64,000 nt of DNA, taken from contig CASFFX010000003.1 in assembly GCA_949294085.1 (NCBI GenBank), positions 1 through 64,000 on the forward strand, written 5' to 3'. Each line of letters opens with the position of its first letter. The stretch's first letter is position 1. This document shows positions 32,586-43,080 of this stretch, one piece after another. A program made the translations under genes and the position numbers. Source of the DNA: an uncultured bacterium. GTDB lineage: Bacteria > Elusimicrobiota > Elusimicrobia > Elusimicrobiales > Elusimicrobiaceae. The notes beneath the pieces are model-generated. The model saw only the letters and a program-made list of their open reading frames with translations, did no database searches and was not told where the DNA came from.

Positions 32586-34504
32586 TTACTTTTCTTGGCA
32601 AACCGGACACGTGGGATAAACGCGCACTTCTTCTACATTTTTTACAATGCGCAAAGGCACTACATCAATGTAACGGAAGGCGGCATCTTCGCTTAGCCAT
32701 TGGCCGGCCGTATCCGTTTCCTCGCCGCTGTGGGGTTGATAATTGGCGTACACGGAAGGGGAAAAATCCATCCGATTGGTTTGAACAAACCAAGAGGAAC
32801 AAGTCAAACAGCGAATACGCCCCCCTTCTTCCTGCAAGTGGGCGCTGTCCCCGCAGTAAGGGCAAAAGGGACGGTAAGATTTAGAAACGGGATACGTTAA
32901 ATAGGAGTACGCATGTCCCTTTTTGCACTCCGTATGAATCAGCTGGAGCGCACACACCTGGCAGACGCGCGTGTTTTCTTTTTCGGCGCCCAGCGCGCCG
33001 CCGCATACGGGGCAAAACTCTTGCTCAAACCCCATAATCACGCGCAGAAACACTTTTTGCAATCGGCGGTAGGAATTAATGTCAAATAAACTCAGCGGAA
33101 TAATTCCTCTTTTCCCGTCCGCGGAGGCATAGCTGGTGAGGGTTTTCTCCCCTTCGCCCAGCAGCGGCAAAGCGGTTAACGTAAAATCGGCCGAAGAAGC
33201 CGCCGCCCGCAGCGCTTGGCGAATTTGCGAAATGTTTTTGTTTACCTTCCAAGGAAACGGCCGCAATTCCACTACAAGGCTCTTCCGCGGTTCCTGCCTC
33301 GCCCGATAAATCAAGCCATGCAGGTTGGGCGTATAGCGGTTGTGTTTGTTTTCCTGCAACAGCCGCTGTACAAAAGCCTCCGTATCCTGGCGCGGCAAGA
33401 TGACGGCGGCTGGTTTGCCGCGGACATCGGTATAAAACACACGGCGCGGGCGGATATCGTGAAACACAAACTGCCAGGTCTCATCGGGCCCGGGGCGGAC
33501 GGTTACCTGCAATTGGCCGGGCCTTTCCCAAGGGGCGCCCGGCTGGGGCTGCACAAACCCCAATTTGCTAAGCACATAAACGGACGTTGCATAGCAATAG
33601 TTTCGGTAGGCGGGCGCCACGTTTGGGTCCGCCAGCGGAGCGCCTTGGATCAGCGGGGTGTGTTGGCTAAAATCCTTCAGCTTGTTCCATAAAATACGGG
33701 CGGCGCGGTATTGCTTGTGGAAAAACAACAAATTGGTAATATACAAATTTCCGTGAATCTGTTTGGTGTTGCCGGCTTTTTTATAGAGCACGCTCTTGCG
33801 CAGCAAGCGATATTTTCGCAGCAGCCCCTGAATCTGCTCCAAATAGGCCGACACGAAAGCTTCCTTGTCCGTATCGCGAAAACCCGTAAAGTTAAACAAT
33901 TCCCCCATGGCGGTATTAAACGCCAAATCCCACCCAAAAATAGATTTGGCCCCTATATCCGGGTTTGCCGCCGCGTCCAACTGCTGGATTTGTTCCTCCT
34001 TCGCTTTCAACAATGTGCGCTGGTGCCATAAAAAAGAAAGGATTCCGTCAATTAACTTTTTAACTACTTTGTTTTCGTAAATGCCGTAATCAATGTCTTT
34101 AGAAATAGACAACAAGCGCGTAGGTTTTATGTCCGCCACGCCTTTGTGCTGCCAATCCTCCGGGTGAGAAGCCAAATACGAAATGGCCTCGTAGCCGATT
34201 TTTTTACTTTGTCTATGGCCAGCACTTCCTGCGTGGTTTTCAAATGCGTATAAGGCCTTTTGCAAAGGGACGCCAAGGCCGCATAATGCGTTTGCAGCTC
34301 CTGCAGGATAGGGCCCAAGTCCGGAATGTCCGATACGGAGTCATACGCAAACAGAGAAAGGCTGTGCTCCCGGGTAATGCGCGGTACGACTGGCCCCGGA
34401 TTTTGGCTAAAGGCCGAATCAAAAGCTTGGTAACAGCGGATTTCCTTTTCGGACAAAGGCGTAATTTCGTTGCGGTGCAACAAGTCGTCAAAACAGGCGT
34501 TCAT
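32586..34504 (-). CDS. DUF2357-like / McrC-associated zinc-ribbon protein, split by a -1 frameshift
   Basis: Two overlapping frames together encode about 638 residues. The first (ATG at 34504) ends its real coding part at AIDKVKK; the second continues with KIGYEAISYLASHPEDW. They join at a run of seven A on the coding strand (34199-34205), where one extra A or a -1 slip would fuse them. The IYENKVVKKLIDGIL segment resembles the ENxxVK core of DUF2357 proteins. The C-terminus has four CxxC/CxxCG knuckles (FCPVCGG, RVCQVCA, FCPYCGD, RCLTCSS) forming tandem zinc ribbons. Downstream of a McrB-like ATPase, the logical role is its nuclease/specificity partner. Whether the split is an error, a mutation or programmed slippage is unresolved. 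Confidence 0.65.
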
Positions 34505-34525
34505 AGCGGATGTTCCGTCCGGGCA

Positions 34526-36838
34526 CTAGCCCAATCTTTTCAAAATTCTATCCAATAAATGGATGGACTTGGAATAGCTGGCTCCCGATTTTTCAAATTC
34601 CATTTTCAGCAGTTCAATCCCGTCTTTATTGTCGCTGTTGGCAATTTTGCGCAGCAGCTTGGTGGAGATTTGATAGTCCAACGCTTTTTCCAGCGTGCCG
34701 CCCGCCGCCACAAACACCTTGGCGAAATTGACCGCCTGTTTTTCTATGCGGTTTCCAAACGACACGTCAAACTCTTCCTTCAGGATGCGGTCTATCCCTT
34801 GCAAAACAGTCTTTACGCCGGATTCTATGTCTCTTCCTTCCCCGTCCGCGGCGGTCTGGCGCGCCGCCCGGAACAAGCCCAGCAATTGACTGTTGGAAAT
34901 ATACCGCTGCGGGATGTACGTTCCCGCCGGAACGGGGTGTGCTTTTTCGTCCAAGCTAAGCACCTGCGCGCGGTCATACACTTTATCCGTGATTTCAAAA
35001 GTGGATTCGTCCCGGTTGGCGGTGCCGATAAACCATACGCTGGAAGGGATTTTGATACGGTTCCCGTCCACCAGCGCGTTGGGACCGGCGGTCCAGCCTT
35101 CCGTATGCAGGCCAAACAGCAGTTCTTCCTCCTCCGCTTTGGTCAGCGTGTGGCCTTGTTTGTATTTTTCCCACAAACTGCCCAGGCGTTCCGTCAAATG
35201 TTGGATAGGCGTATCGGCGGCCGGAAGCACCCATAATTTTTTGGCACACAATTCCAGCTCCCAGGTGGCCGGGTCCGGATTTTGCAAAATGGCCAAAAAA
35301 TCCGAAAAATAATATTCAATACGCGCCAAATTCATTTCGTCTAACGTAATGAAATAAGGGCGGTTCAAATGGCGGCTATCTTGCACCGCCGCGGTATAGA
35401 GGCGCTTGGTAAACGTTTTGGCGTTAAATTGTTTGCTAAAATCGTTATAATAACCCAGCAAATCGTTCCGGTCCCTCCACGAAGATTCCACCGCAATCAA
35501 CGCCTGATCAAACCCCAACGCATGGGCAAACACGCGCGGCAGGCTGGATTTGCCCGTGCCGGACATCCCTTGCAAAATCAGCAGCCGGCTGACCGCCAAC
35601 CCCGCCACAAAAGCCCGGATGTCATCCGTTTCATAATACAGCGGGTCCTCCAACGCGGCGGCCGATTGGCAGACGTATTGCACCATTTCCGCCAAGTTTT
35701 TGATTTCTTCCCCTTGCTGCTTTTCCGTTACCAGCGCTTCATTACTCATAGCGTCAATGCCGGAAAGCTCGCTGGACGGATCCACCAGGTGATTGGCCAA
35801 GGCGTTTTTCAGCTTTTCTATGTCCTCCATCAAGTTACGGCAAATCGCCTGGGACACTTCCACAAACCGTTTGTTCAAATCAATTTGGGAGTTTTTCAGC
35901 CGCAGGGCTTGCACTTCCTGCTGCAAAAGCTGATATTTTTCCCGATCCTCTGCTATTTCCGCATTTTTTTGTTCCAGGTCGTTGGTGTGCTGATCCAGCT
36001 GCGTTTGCAGGGAATTTTTTTCTTTTTCAAGCCGCTCAATATATTGGGCCACATCGGCCGCTTGCAGTTTTTCGGTCCCTAACTCCAATTCCAGCTGCTG
36101 ATAATACGCCATGACGTTTTGCTGGTCGCGGATGTGTTCTTCCAACCCGCTGCACCGGGCGCTGGCTTCCTGCAAACTGTTTTTCAATTTTTCTATTTCT
36201 GCCGTCTGAGACTGGGCCGCCAAAAATCGCTCCCGGGCCCGATTATATTCATCTTTTAGCAGATTAAATTCCATCAGCGCGGTTTCATTTTTCACGCGGG
36301 CGTCTTCCAGCGCGAGTTTTTCTTGAGCAAGCTGCAGGCGATCTTCGGATAATTTATGTTTATCCTCCTGCAGTTTGTCCGCATTTAATTGGCTTTGGGC
36401 ATCCCGGTTGTCAATTTCTTCTATTTTTTTCTGCCGTTCCTGCACGGCTTGCGCTTGGGCCTGCTTGAGGATATGCGATTTTTCTTCCTGCGCGGCGGAT
36501 TTTATCTCGTCGGCGGTGCGTTGTGCATCATTTTTAATTTGGGCGGCCGCGTCGTGCGCCTGCTGCTGCAGGTGGGATAAATCTTCCCGCGTTTTTTCCA
36601 ATGCGGCGATTTCCGCTTTCAGCGCGTCGCGCTGGGTCGTAAAATCTCCAATTTTTTCTGCCGCATTACTAGAAATGTTGCCCACAAACCCGGCAATAAA
36701 CTCCGCCCCTTTCTCGTTCAGCGCGGCAATCAACTCGCTGCGATACGTTTCCGAATCCAACCATTCGGAAGCGCTCATTTTATTGGCTTGAGTTGGGTTG
36801 TTTTGTTCTTTGTTTTTATTTTTTTTGTTTTTCCCCAT
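34526..36838 (-). CDS. McrB-like AAA+ ATPase with long N-terminal coiled coil
   Basis: A 770-residue protein. Residues about 65-330 are an almost continuous coiled coil. The C-terminal AAA+ domain is of the McrB group: Walker A GMSGTGKS (424-431), SSWRDRNDLLGYYN, Walker B FITLDEMNLARIEYYFSDFL (from about 497), and FIGTANRDEST sensor. McrB uses GTP and drives DNA translocation for McrC; nucleotide choice cannot be read here. The start at 36838 overlaps the upstream gene by 23 bases and has an AGGGG site. It is 21 bases from the DUF2357-like gene, matching McrB-McrC order. Confidence 0.85.
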   Translation of the reverse strand: MGKNKKNKNKEQNNPTQANKMSASEWLDSETYRSELIAALNEKGAEFIAGFVGNISSNAAEKIGDFTTQRDALKAEIAALEKTREDLSHLQQQAHDAAAQIKNDAQRTADEIKSAAQEEKSHILKQAQAQAVQERQKKIEEIDNRDAQSQLNADKLQEDKHKLSEDRLQLAQEKLALEDARVKNETALMEFNLLKDEYNRARERFLAAQSQTAEIEKLKNSLQEASARCSGLEEHIRDQQNVMAYYQQLELELGTEKLQAADVAQYIERLEKEKNSLQTQLDQHTNDLEQKNAEIAEDREKYQLLQQEVQALRLKNSQIDLNKRFVEVSQAICRNLMEDIEKLKNALANHLVDPSSELSGIDAMSNEALVTEKQQGEEIKNLAEMVQYVCQSAAALEDPLYYETDDIRAFVAGLAVSRLLILQGMSGTGKSSLPRVFAHALGFDQALIAVESSWRDRNDLLGYYNDFSKQFNAKTFTKRLYTAAVQDSRHLNRPYFITLDEMNLARIEYYFSDFLAILQNPDPATWELELCAKKLWVLPAADTPIQHLTERLGSLWEKYKQGHTLTKAEEEELLFGLHTEGWTAGPNALVDGNRIKIPSSVWFIGTANRDESTFEITDKVYDRAQVLSLDEKAHPVPAGTYIPQRYISNSQLLGLFRAARQTAADGEGRDIESGVKTVLQGIDRILKEEFDVSFGNRIEKQAVNFAKVFVAAGGTLEKALDYQISTKLLRKIANSDNKDGIELLKMEFEKSGASYSKSIHLLDRILKRLG

Positions 36839-38492
36839 ACGTACTTACCCCTAAGCTTTGTAAAATTCTTGCAACGGCCGGATAAAAATGCTCCTGTAAA
36901 AAGCGGTAATCTTCCTGCATTTTCTGCTCCGAAGGAACCTGCGGGTTCGTTCGGCCGGAGTGGCTGTATAAGGTGCGAATCCGGTTTAACCGGTTCAATC
37001 CGTCAAAAAAGGAGTCCAGCCCCTCTCGGGCCAGCAACGCGGTGCTTTCGGGCGTACGGCAGCCCCGGTGATCCAGCCATAAAATATTCAGCATTTTTTG
37101 CAAAGCGCTGTTGCCGTGGGACGTGCTTTTTAACTTTTTGAGCGCTTCGCGCAGCATGCCGTTTATCATACGGTAGCGCTGGTCGTCAAACGTGTTGGAA
37201 AAGTAGTTGCCGTAAAAAAGCGCACAGTCCGAATAGTTCCGCAGCGCTGCCTCCACCTGCCTTTTGAGCGAGGGGTTGGCCTCCAGCACGTGCAGCTGGG
37301 TTTCCAGCACGCACTCCATCCACCCCTCCAATCCGTCCACCAACACCAAAATTCCGCGCATAAACTTGAAACTCAGCCGCTCCGGCGGCCGGACCAAATC
37401 CTCAAATCCTTCCAAACAGCGTCTATATTCCAGGGGATAGGCGGCATTGCCCCGCAAGGCGCCCACCAGCGGCCAGCGTTCGGCCATTTGTTCTTCCACG
37501 GTCTTTTGGACCGCCAAAATGTGAGGAAAGCGTTTATTCACTTCCCCTTCCAAAAACTCCCAAAAGAGTTTCTTTTCGCCTTGTTTGGGCATTTCCAGCC
37601 AGACATTTTGTTTCAGTTCGTCATTGTTTTTCAATTTGGCCTGAAATTCAAAAAAATCCTGCTCTTCCAACGGAAACGGCGACTGAATATAACAGCCCCC
37701 TGCGGTGTCTTTTTCCCACAAAACCCGCGTTTCTGCCCACAGATGAAGCGGCGGTTTGTGAAACGGCTTTACCAAGGTTTGGGTATGGTCCAAAAACACC
37801 CAGTCCGTTTGGGGGGCGGCAGGCTCTTCCCGGGGATCCTCGGCTTCTTCAAACCCCATTTCGGCGGGCGACAGCGAAATAATCTCCTGCCCTTCTTCGG
37901 GGGTTTCTTCCCGGCGCTCTCGTTCTTTGCGGACGCGTTCGGCCGCTTCCCAAAATTTGTAAAACGAGCGGTAGGCCTTCTGCCAGCGGGAATCGTAGGG
38001 TTCCAGGCGCGATACTTCAAACGAAGCGGCCTTGTTCCGATACATCAGCGTCGGCAGGTTGGACACCACCACGCGTTCCAACACATTTCCAAAATAAATA
38101 TACGGGCAAAGTTCTTTGGATAAAGGATCAAAAAACAAATAGCCAATGGCCTTATGCACCGTATTGGGACTTTCCAGCATTTCCAAAGCCTGCTCCAGCG
38201 GGCGTGTTAACCGCCAGCCAATTTGCCGGGTGTGTTGGAGCAAGCCTTTTTGTTCCAACACATCAAATACCCGCTGCAGGACGCCTTCCGGCAAGGACAG
38301 CATTCCTCCCAAACTTTTAGGCGTGCAGCTCCGCTTATCCAGCAGTTTGAGCACGGCTTCTTGAATTGCGTCATCATCCTGCTCTATTTTGGCCATTTCA
38401 CACTCGTAAGCCAGCAGGGGATAATAAAAAGCAAACGCATCGGGATTGGCGTTCCATTTGCGGAGCGAAATCGTGTAAACCTCAGCGCCCAT
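36816..38492 (-). CDS. Hypothetical protein of the VWA-kinase-helicase operon
   Basis: A 558-residue protein without a family I recognise. An N-terminal segment (about 45-100, KSLGGMLSLPEGVLQRVFDVLEQKG) looks like a winged helix. A charged linker rich in Arg and Glu spans about 185-225. The C-terminal 230 residues are helical (LRNYSDCALFYGNYFSNTF, DFFDGLNRLNRIRTLYSHS), with an Arg-x4-His arrangement that recalls HEPN-like folds only loosely. The start at 38492 is one base after the helicase stop and has a GGAGG site nine bases upstream. Its consistent place between helicase and McrB-like ATPase suggests a structural or targeting subunit. Confidence 0.6.
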   Translation of the reverse strand: MGAEVYTISLRKWNANPDAFAFYYPLLAYECEMAKIEQDDDAIQEAVLKLLDKRSCTPKSLGGMLSLPEGVLQRVFDVLEQKGLLQHTRQIGWRLTRPLEQALEMLESPNTVHKAIGYLFFDPLSKELCPYIYFGNVLERVVVSNLPTLMYRNKAASFEVSRLEPYDSRWQKAYRSFYKFWEAAERVRKERERREETPEEGQEIISLSPAEMGFEEAEDPREEPAAPQTDWVFLDHTQTLVKPFHKPPLHLWAETRVLWEKDTAGGCYIQSPFPLEEQDFFEFQAKLKNNDELKQNVWLEMPKQGEKKLFWEFLEGEVNKRFPHILAVQKTVEEQMAERWPLVGALRGNAAYPLEYRRCLEGFEDLVRPPERLSFKFMRGILVLVDGLEGWMECVLETQLHVLEANPSLKRQVEAALRNYSDCALFYGNYFSNTFDDQRYRMINGMLREALKKLKSTSHGNSALQKMLNILWLDHRGCRTPESTALLAREGLDSFFDGLNRLNRIRTLYSHSGRTNPQVPSEQKMQEDYRFLQEHFYPAVARILQSLGVSTYGEKQKK

Positions 38493-38493
38493 A

Positions 38494-41400
38494 TCAGCAG
38501 GCCTCCTTTTCAAATTGGACAAACAGATCCTTCAAGCAATCAATTTGGCTGACGGTTTCTTTATCTCCGTACAGAATCATTTGCTTATGGGCGCGACTCA
38601 AGGCTACGCATAAGCGGTTGGGCGTAGCCAAAAAACCGACCCGATGCTGCGGATTGGCCCGCACGGCAGAAAGCAGGATATAGTCGTATTCTTCCCCTTG
38701 AAAGGAATCCACCGTCCCCACAAAAATTCGTTTGTTTTCTTCGCCGTTAAACGTTTCCTCTATCGCTTGGGACAGCAACAAACTCTGGGCCGAATAAAAC
38801 GTAATTACGCCAATGGTAGCGGCCGGATCCTGCTGCAAAATGACCCGGATATCGCGGAGTATGGGCGGAATTTCCGCCGCACGGGAAAGAGACACCAACC
38901 CCCGCTGGCGGCTTTCCATCCCTTGGGAAAGGGGAATATGGACGGCCGCAAGAGGAGAATTGCCGTACAGGCCGCTTTTGGGGGTTACTTTGTCCCAATT
39001 TTCTATGTCCCCGGTCGTCAGCTGATTGTTATAAAAATGGCGGCTGATAAAATCACAAATCGTTTGATTATAACGAAACTGTTTTTTCAGTTCTACCACT
39101 TTTAATTGTTGGGCTTGCTGGGCGGAAAGAAATTTGTACAGCCGTTCAAACAAACTTTCCTCCAATTTAGCAATCTGGTCCTGTTGCTGCAGCGCTTTCA
39201 GCCGTTCCAGCGCTTCCGGGCACAGCATATGGGTTAGCTGGCTTTGGTCCCCCACCAGTACCACTTTTTTGGCTTTAGCCAGCGGGATAAACAAATCCAG
39301 GGGATTGGCGCGGGCGGCCTCGTCCACAATGACCAAATCAAATTCCTGCCCTTTCAAATCGCTCCCCCCCGCTTTTTGGCAGGTAGCCCCAATGGTAGAG
39401 CTGTATTTTTGGATGAGCTGTTTGTATTCCACCTGGAAATGCTGGAGGTATTCTTCCAAAATAAACGCCTGGCTCAGCTCCAGTCCGTGGGGAGAGGCGG
39501 CATCGGTCAAATTTCGCTTCACGTGGGGCTCCAGCTGGCTAATGAGCTGCGAAACGGCTTCCCCCCAATCGGCGGGAGAAACCCCCGCATATTTTCTTTT
39601 CAAGTTTTCTATATCGGCCACAAAGCGCTGGAATAGACTGTTAAAATTGGCCGTTTCCGAAGAAGCCCGCAAGAGCTGCAGGATATTCGTCCGAACCGCA
39701 GGCGTAAAATCTTCCTCCGGGTACAAAATCATGTATTCCAGCAATTTTTGCGCGCGGGCTTTGCCGTCATCTTCCGCAAAGGCGCGGGGATGCAACCGCT
39801 GGCCTTCCAACAGCGTTGCCAGCGTTTTTTGCTCCGAAGGCGCGTCCTCCTTTCTCTGCAGAAGAGCCGCCATTTTGGTTTTGAATTCACCCGAAATCTG
39901 CCCGCCAAAAGCGTCCAGCCACGCTTGCAGCAAGGCCTGCCCGGCTTGGAAAGGTTTGCCCTCCTGAAGGAAGGCGTCGTATTGGCCGCGCAGCGTTTCC
40001 AGCTGCTGTTTGATCTTTTGATACGACGGATTTTGAAGCTGTTGGGTTAGTTTCATACAAACATTTTTTACCCATTTTTCCAAATCCTCTTCGTACTGCT
40101 TGCTGGGACGGGAAGAAACGCGAAACGCGGGCAAGTCCTCCATCGTACTGCCTTTGAGGGCATTGTCCACCGCGCCGTTTTGGTAGCTGGATTTCAAAAT
40201 TTTAGGCAGTTGCACGGCATACTCTTGATTATGAAGCTGAGCCTCTTTCTGCTTTTTCCTTTCTTCCTCTTCAAAATTTTGTTTGAAACGTTCTTCAATC
40301 GCCCGAATGACCAGGGTTTTGCCCGTGCCCGGAGGGCCTTTAATGACTGCGATGTCCGGCGTGCAGATGGCGGCTTCCAGCGCGCGGCGCTGTTCTTCGT
40401 TTAGTTTGGCGGCCATGGGAAAACGTTTCCTAAAAGTTTCGGTAATCAAATTTTTCAGCGGGCCATGCAGCGGCTCGGCCACGCCGGAATTAATCAATTC
40501 CTTTAGATAAGGAATCGGGCATTGGCCGCTTTCAATGGCTTGGCGCGCCCTTTCACGGCGGCGGCTGGCGCTGACGTTGCCTTTTTGATTCAGAATCAAA
40601 AACCCCTGATCCGGCGGAGGCAGGAAATCTTCGTCCTCCGACAAAGACGTTACCAACAGTTTCCCGCTGCCGCGGACGTCCTCCAGCTGCCCTACGGGCA
40701 AAATATCGGCCGTTCCTTTCAGCAAATCGGCCTTGTCTTTAATGGCGCCCAAAGAAAGCTTGCCTTTATTGCCTTCAAACGGTTCCTTCAAATGGAAAAC
40801 AAGATTTTTGTCGTTGCGGAAAAAATTCCTTTCGTACGAAGTATATTCCACATAACCCACCTGGGCGGCTTCGTATTCCAGCAAGGCTTTTTCCATATTG
40901 TGGTAATTGTTCCATAACTTCAAAAAATCGTCCTGTGCGGCTTCTTGGAGCAGGACCTTTATTTTTTGGGTCAGTTCCGCGTCCTGCTGGTTTTCCGCAA
41001 ATTCTACGGACGGCGCCCCCAGCGCCAAAACGGCCATCTTGTCCACGGGCAGCATTTTTCGGGCTATTTCCTTTTGTGCCGCCCACCCGTTGTTTTGTTC
41101 TTCTATCAGTAGTACTCTGTCCGCCGAGAACAAATAGAATTTTTTGGCGGGCTGCTCGGCCGTATCAAACGGGCGCAGCGCAAAAACGTATTCCTTTCCA
41201 AACAAACTGCAAACGTATTCTTTTTTTAATTGTTCCCGCCCTTTTCGCTGCAGCAACTGCGAAGTGCAGTTAAACACCAAAGGGGACAGATACTGCTGAT
41301 GAAAATTTACCAGATAAAGCTGGAGGTAGATTCGCTGGTTTTCCACCGAATCTACCGCAAAAAAAGCATGGGTTTGATTGAACGCCTGGGCCTTGAGTAT

Positions 41401-41595
41401 TTGGCCCACTTCTTCGGCGTCCGCGGGGGCCAGCTGGACCGGCTGATATTCGTTAAGCAGAAAATAGCCGGGACGCGAAAAATGCGCCTCCGGGAAGGAA
41501 AGCGTAATCTCTTCGCCGGGGTGCAGGTGCAGGTTCTCATCGTAGGCAATACTAAATTTGTATTTTTTAGAAAAATATAGATCCGACAATTTCAT
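38494..41595 (-). CDS. Superfamily 1 (DNA2/Upf1-like) helicase
   Basis: A 1033-residue protein. Residues 1-390 are an unrecognised N-terminal region. Helicase motifs follow: LNEEQRRALEAA Q-motif, Walker A GPPGTGKT (420-427), motif Ia KSSYQNGAVDNAL, motif II VDEAARANPLD (from 757), VLVGDQSQL motif III, and TVDSFQGEEYD plus LCVALSRAHKQMILYGD (motifs V and VI) near the C-terminus. The nucleic-acid substrate is not evident. An SD (TGGAGGAAT) precedes the ATG, three bases after the kinase gene. It is the central component of a probable kinase-regulated defence or repair complex. Confidence 0.88.
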   Translation of the reverse strand: MKLSDLYFSKKYKFSIAYDENLHLHPGEEITLSFPEAHFSRPGYFLLNEYQPVQLAPADAEEVGQILKAQAFNQTHAFFAVDSVENQRIYLQLYLVNFHQQYLSPLVFNCTSQLLQRKGREQLKKEYVCSLFGKEYVFALRPFDTAEQPAKKFYLFSADRVLLIEEQNNGWAAQKEIARKMLPVDKMAVLALGAPSVEFAENQQDAELTQKIKVLLQEAAQDDFLKLWNNYHNMEKALLEYEAAQVGYVEYTSYERNFFRNDKNLVFHLKEPFEGNKGKLSLGAIKDKADLLKGTADILPVGQLEDVRGSGKLLVTSLSEDEDFLPPPDQGFLILNQKGNVSASRRRERARQAIESGQCPIPYLKELINSGVAEPLHGPLKNLITETFRKRFPMAAKLNEEQRRALEAAICTPDIAVIKGPPGTGKTLVIRAIEERFKQNFEEEERKKQKEAQLHNQEYAVQLPKILKSSYQNGAVDNALKGSTMEDLPAFRVSSRPSKQYEEDLEKWVKNVCMKLTQQLQNPSYQKIKQQLETLRGQYDAFLQEGKPFQAGQALLQAWLDAFGGQISGEFKTKMAALLQRKEDAPSEQKTLATLLEGQRLHPRAFAEDDGKARAQKLLEYMILYPEEDFTPAVRTNILQLLRASSETANFNSLFQRFVADIENLKRKYAGVSPADWGEAVSQLISQLEPHVKRNLTDAASPHGLELSQAFILEEYLQHFQVEYKQLIQKYSSTIGATCQKAGGSDLKGQEFDLVIVDEAARANPLDLFIPLAKAKKVVLVGDQSQLTHMLCPEALERLKALQQQDQIAKLEESLFERLYKFLSAQQAQQLKVVELKKQFRYNQTICDFISRHFYNNQLTTGDIENWDKVTPKSGLYGNSPLAAVHIPLSQGMESRQRGLVSLSRAAEIPPILRDIRVILQQDPAATIGVITFYSAQSLLLSQAIEETFNGEENKRIFVGTVDSFQGEEYDYILLSAVRANPQHRVGFLATPNRLCVALSRAHKQMILYGDKETVSQIDCLKDLFVQFEKEAC

Positions 41596-41598
41596 CCG

Positions 41599-43080
41599 CT
41601 ATTCCTCCACCCGGGCAATCCGTTCGTAGTAAAACGTTCCCTGCTCTTTCAGGTTAATTTCTTCTTTCAGAAAGCAAAATTCGTCCTGGTCTTTCAGCTC
41701 TTCCAAATCACGGCAGGCAAAGACTTGGTTCCCTTTGAAAAAAACCTGCTTCAGCGCGCTGATCGGCTGACCGCGGAAGCGGACTTCCGCCTCCTGACCG
41801 CCGCGCGGCACGTTCAAAAACCAATGTGCCTTGTGAAATAAAATCATAAAAGTACCCTGCAAAAGCTGGGCATTTTTCTGCTGCAACTCGGCCGAATACG
41901 GCAGGGCTTCCAGGTCGTGTACATAAAAAATTTTGAACACGTTCCACTCGTTGTCCCGCAGGACAAATTCCCGCACCAAGGTTTCACTTAGCAGGGCAGC
42001 GGTATGTTCTCCGGCGCGGGATATGCGGTTATAAAACCGCAACACCGGCCCCCGCTGCAGAGGGGTTGTGTGGTGCGGGCAGTTTTCGTTGCTGCAATAC
42101 ACCTGCCGGTGAAAGGCATAGCTGTAGGTGCCGCAGAGCGGGCATTTTACAACTTGGTTGGAAGCTTCTATCAAGGCAATTTCGTATTCCCAGGAAGAAG
42201 GCCGTTTCATCCGGTTATTTAAGCCGTCCACAAACGTACGCCGAAATAACGCCTGCAGCTTGGGGGAGAGCACCTCCTCGGCATCCAGCAAATTGGCTTG
42301 ATGGTCTTTGGCATAATGGGCGGCTGAAAGGGCATTGGCGGCCTGCTCTTCGGCTTCAAACGAAGCCGCTTCGTCCTGCGGGCTGATAAACGGATGACCG
42401 CAGCGCAAAATTTGAAAGATGAGAACGGCCAGAGAATAATCGTCGGACAGTACATCCGGCGAATACTCCCTTCTATACACTTCCGGCGCCATATACCGCG
42501 GGGTGCCAACGGAATAGGACGCGGTGCCGGAAGGGCACACATTATCAATATCAATCAATTTTATTTGCACCGCGTTCGCAGCGAGTTTCAGCATAATATT
42601 GGCCGGCGAAATATCACAATAGGCCAACCCCTCGTGATTAAGCTGCCGAAACGCCTTGGCAATGGCCGAAGCCACCACCAACCGTTTGCGCAAGTTGTAT
42701 CCGTTTTCGGCCAAATAATTCCTGCTTAAAAACTCGGACAGCGGCTTAAATTGGCTGTCCAGCTTATCCATCACGTAGCCCGCATAATAGGCCGCGGCGG
42801 CCCCCTCCTGCGGGGAAGAAAAGGCCAATACGTCGTGAATCGTGATAAAATTTTTGGGCCAGGTGCTCAGCGTTTGTTTGGCCTGAATATCGGTAAATTT
42901 TTTAACAAGCTGTTGTTGGCGTTCTTGGGTTTTGCAGGGATAGAGCTTGATTAAATACTTGCCGCTCCTATCCACATACAGCAACCCTTGCCCGCCCTCG
43001 CAAAAATACTCTCCCACGCTCAGCACCGCGCCGCTTTGGGTGGTCAGCTGTTGCCCTTGTTGGATTTTAATCGGCCCCAT
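41599..43080 (-). CDS. Serine/threonine protein kinase with zinc ribbon
   Basis: A 493-residue protein. The kinase domain occupies residues 20-310: Gly-rich CEGGQGLLY, Lys45 in LIKLY, catalytic loop YCDISPANIML (155-165, Cys-Asp in place of Arg-Asp), DID (177-179) in place of DFG, and GTPRYMAPEV. A zinc ribbon follows (VVKCPLCGTYSYAF with CSNENC, about 312-337), then a beta-rich C-terminal part. No membrane segment is visible, so it is cytosolic. It overlaps the PP2C gene by 14 bases. This is the kinase arm of a VWA/PP2C/kinase triad. Confidence 0.88.
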   Translation of the reverse strand: MGPIKIQQGQQLTTQSGAVLSVGEYFCEGGQGLLYVDRSGKYLIKLYPCKTQERQQQLVKKFTDIQAKQTLSTWPKNFITIHDVLAFSSPQEGAAAAYYAGYVMDKLDSQFKPLSEFLSRNYLAENGYNLRKRLVVASAIAKAFRQLNHEGLAYCDISPANIMLKLAANAVQIKLIDIDNVCPSGTASYSVGTPRYMAPEVYRREYSPDVLSDDYSLAVLIFQILRCGHPFISPQDEAASFEAEEQAANALSAAHYAKDHQANLLDAEEVLSPKLQALFRRTFVDGLNNRMKRPSSWEYEIALIEASNQVVKCPLCGTYSYAFHRQVYCSNENCPHHTTPLQRGPVLRFYNRISRAGEHTAALLSETLVREFVLRDNEWNVFKIFYVHDLEALPYSAELQQKNAQLLQGTFMILFHKAHWFLNVPRGGQEAEVRFRGQPISALKQVFFKGNQVFACRDLEELKDQDEFCFLKEEINLKEQGTFYYERIARVEE

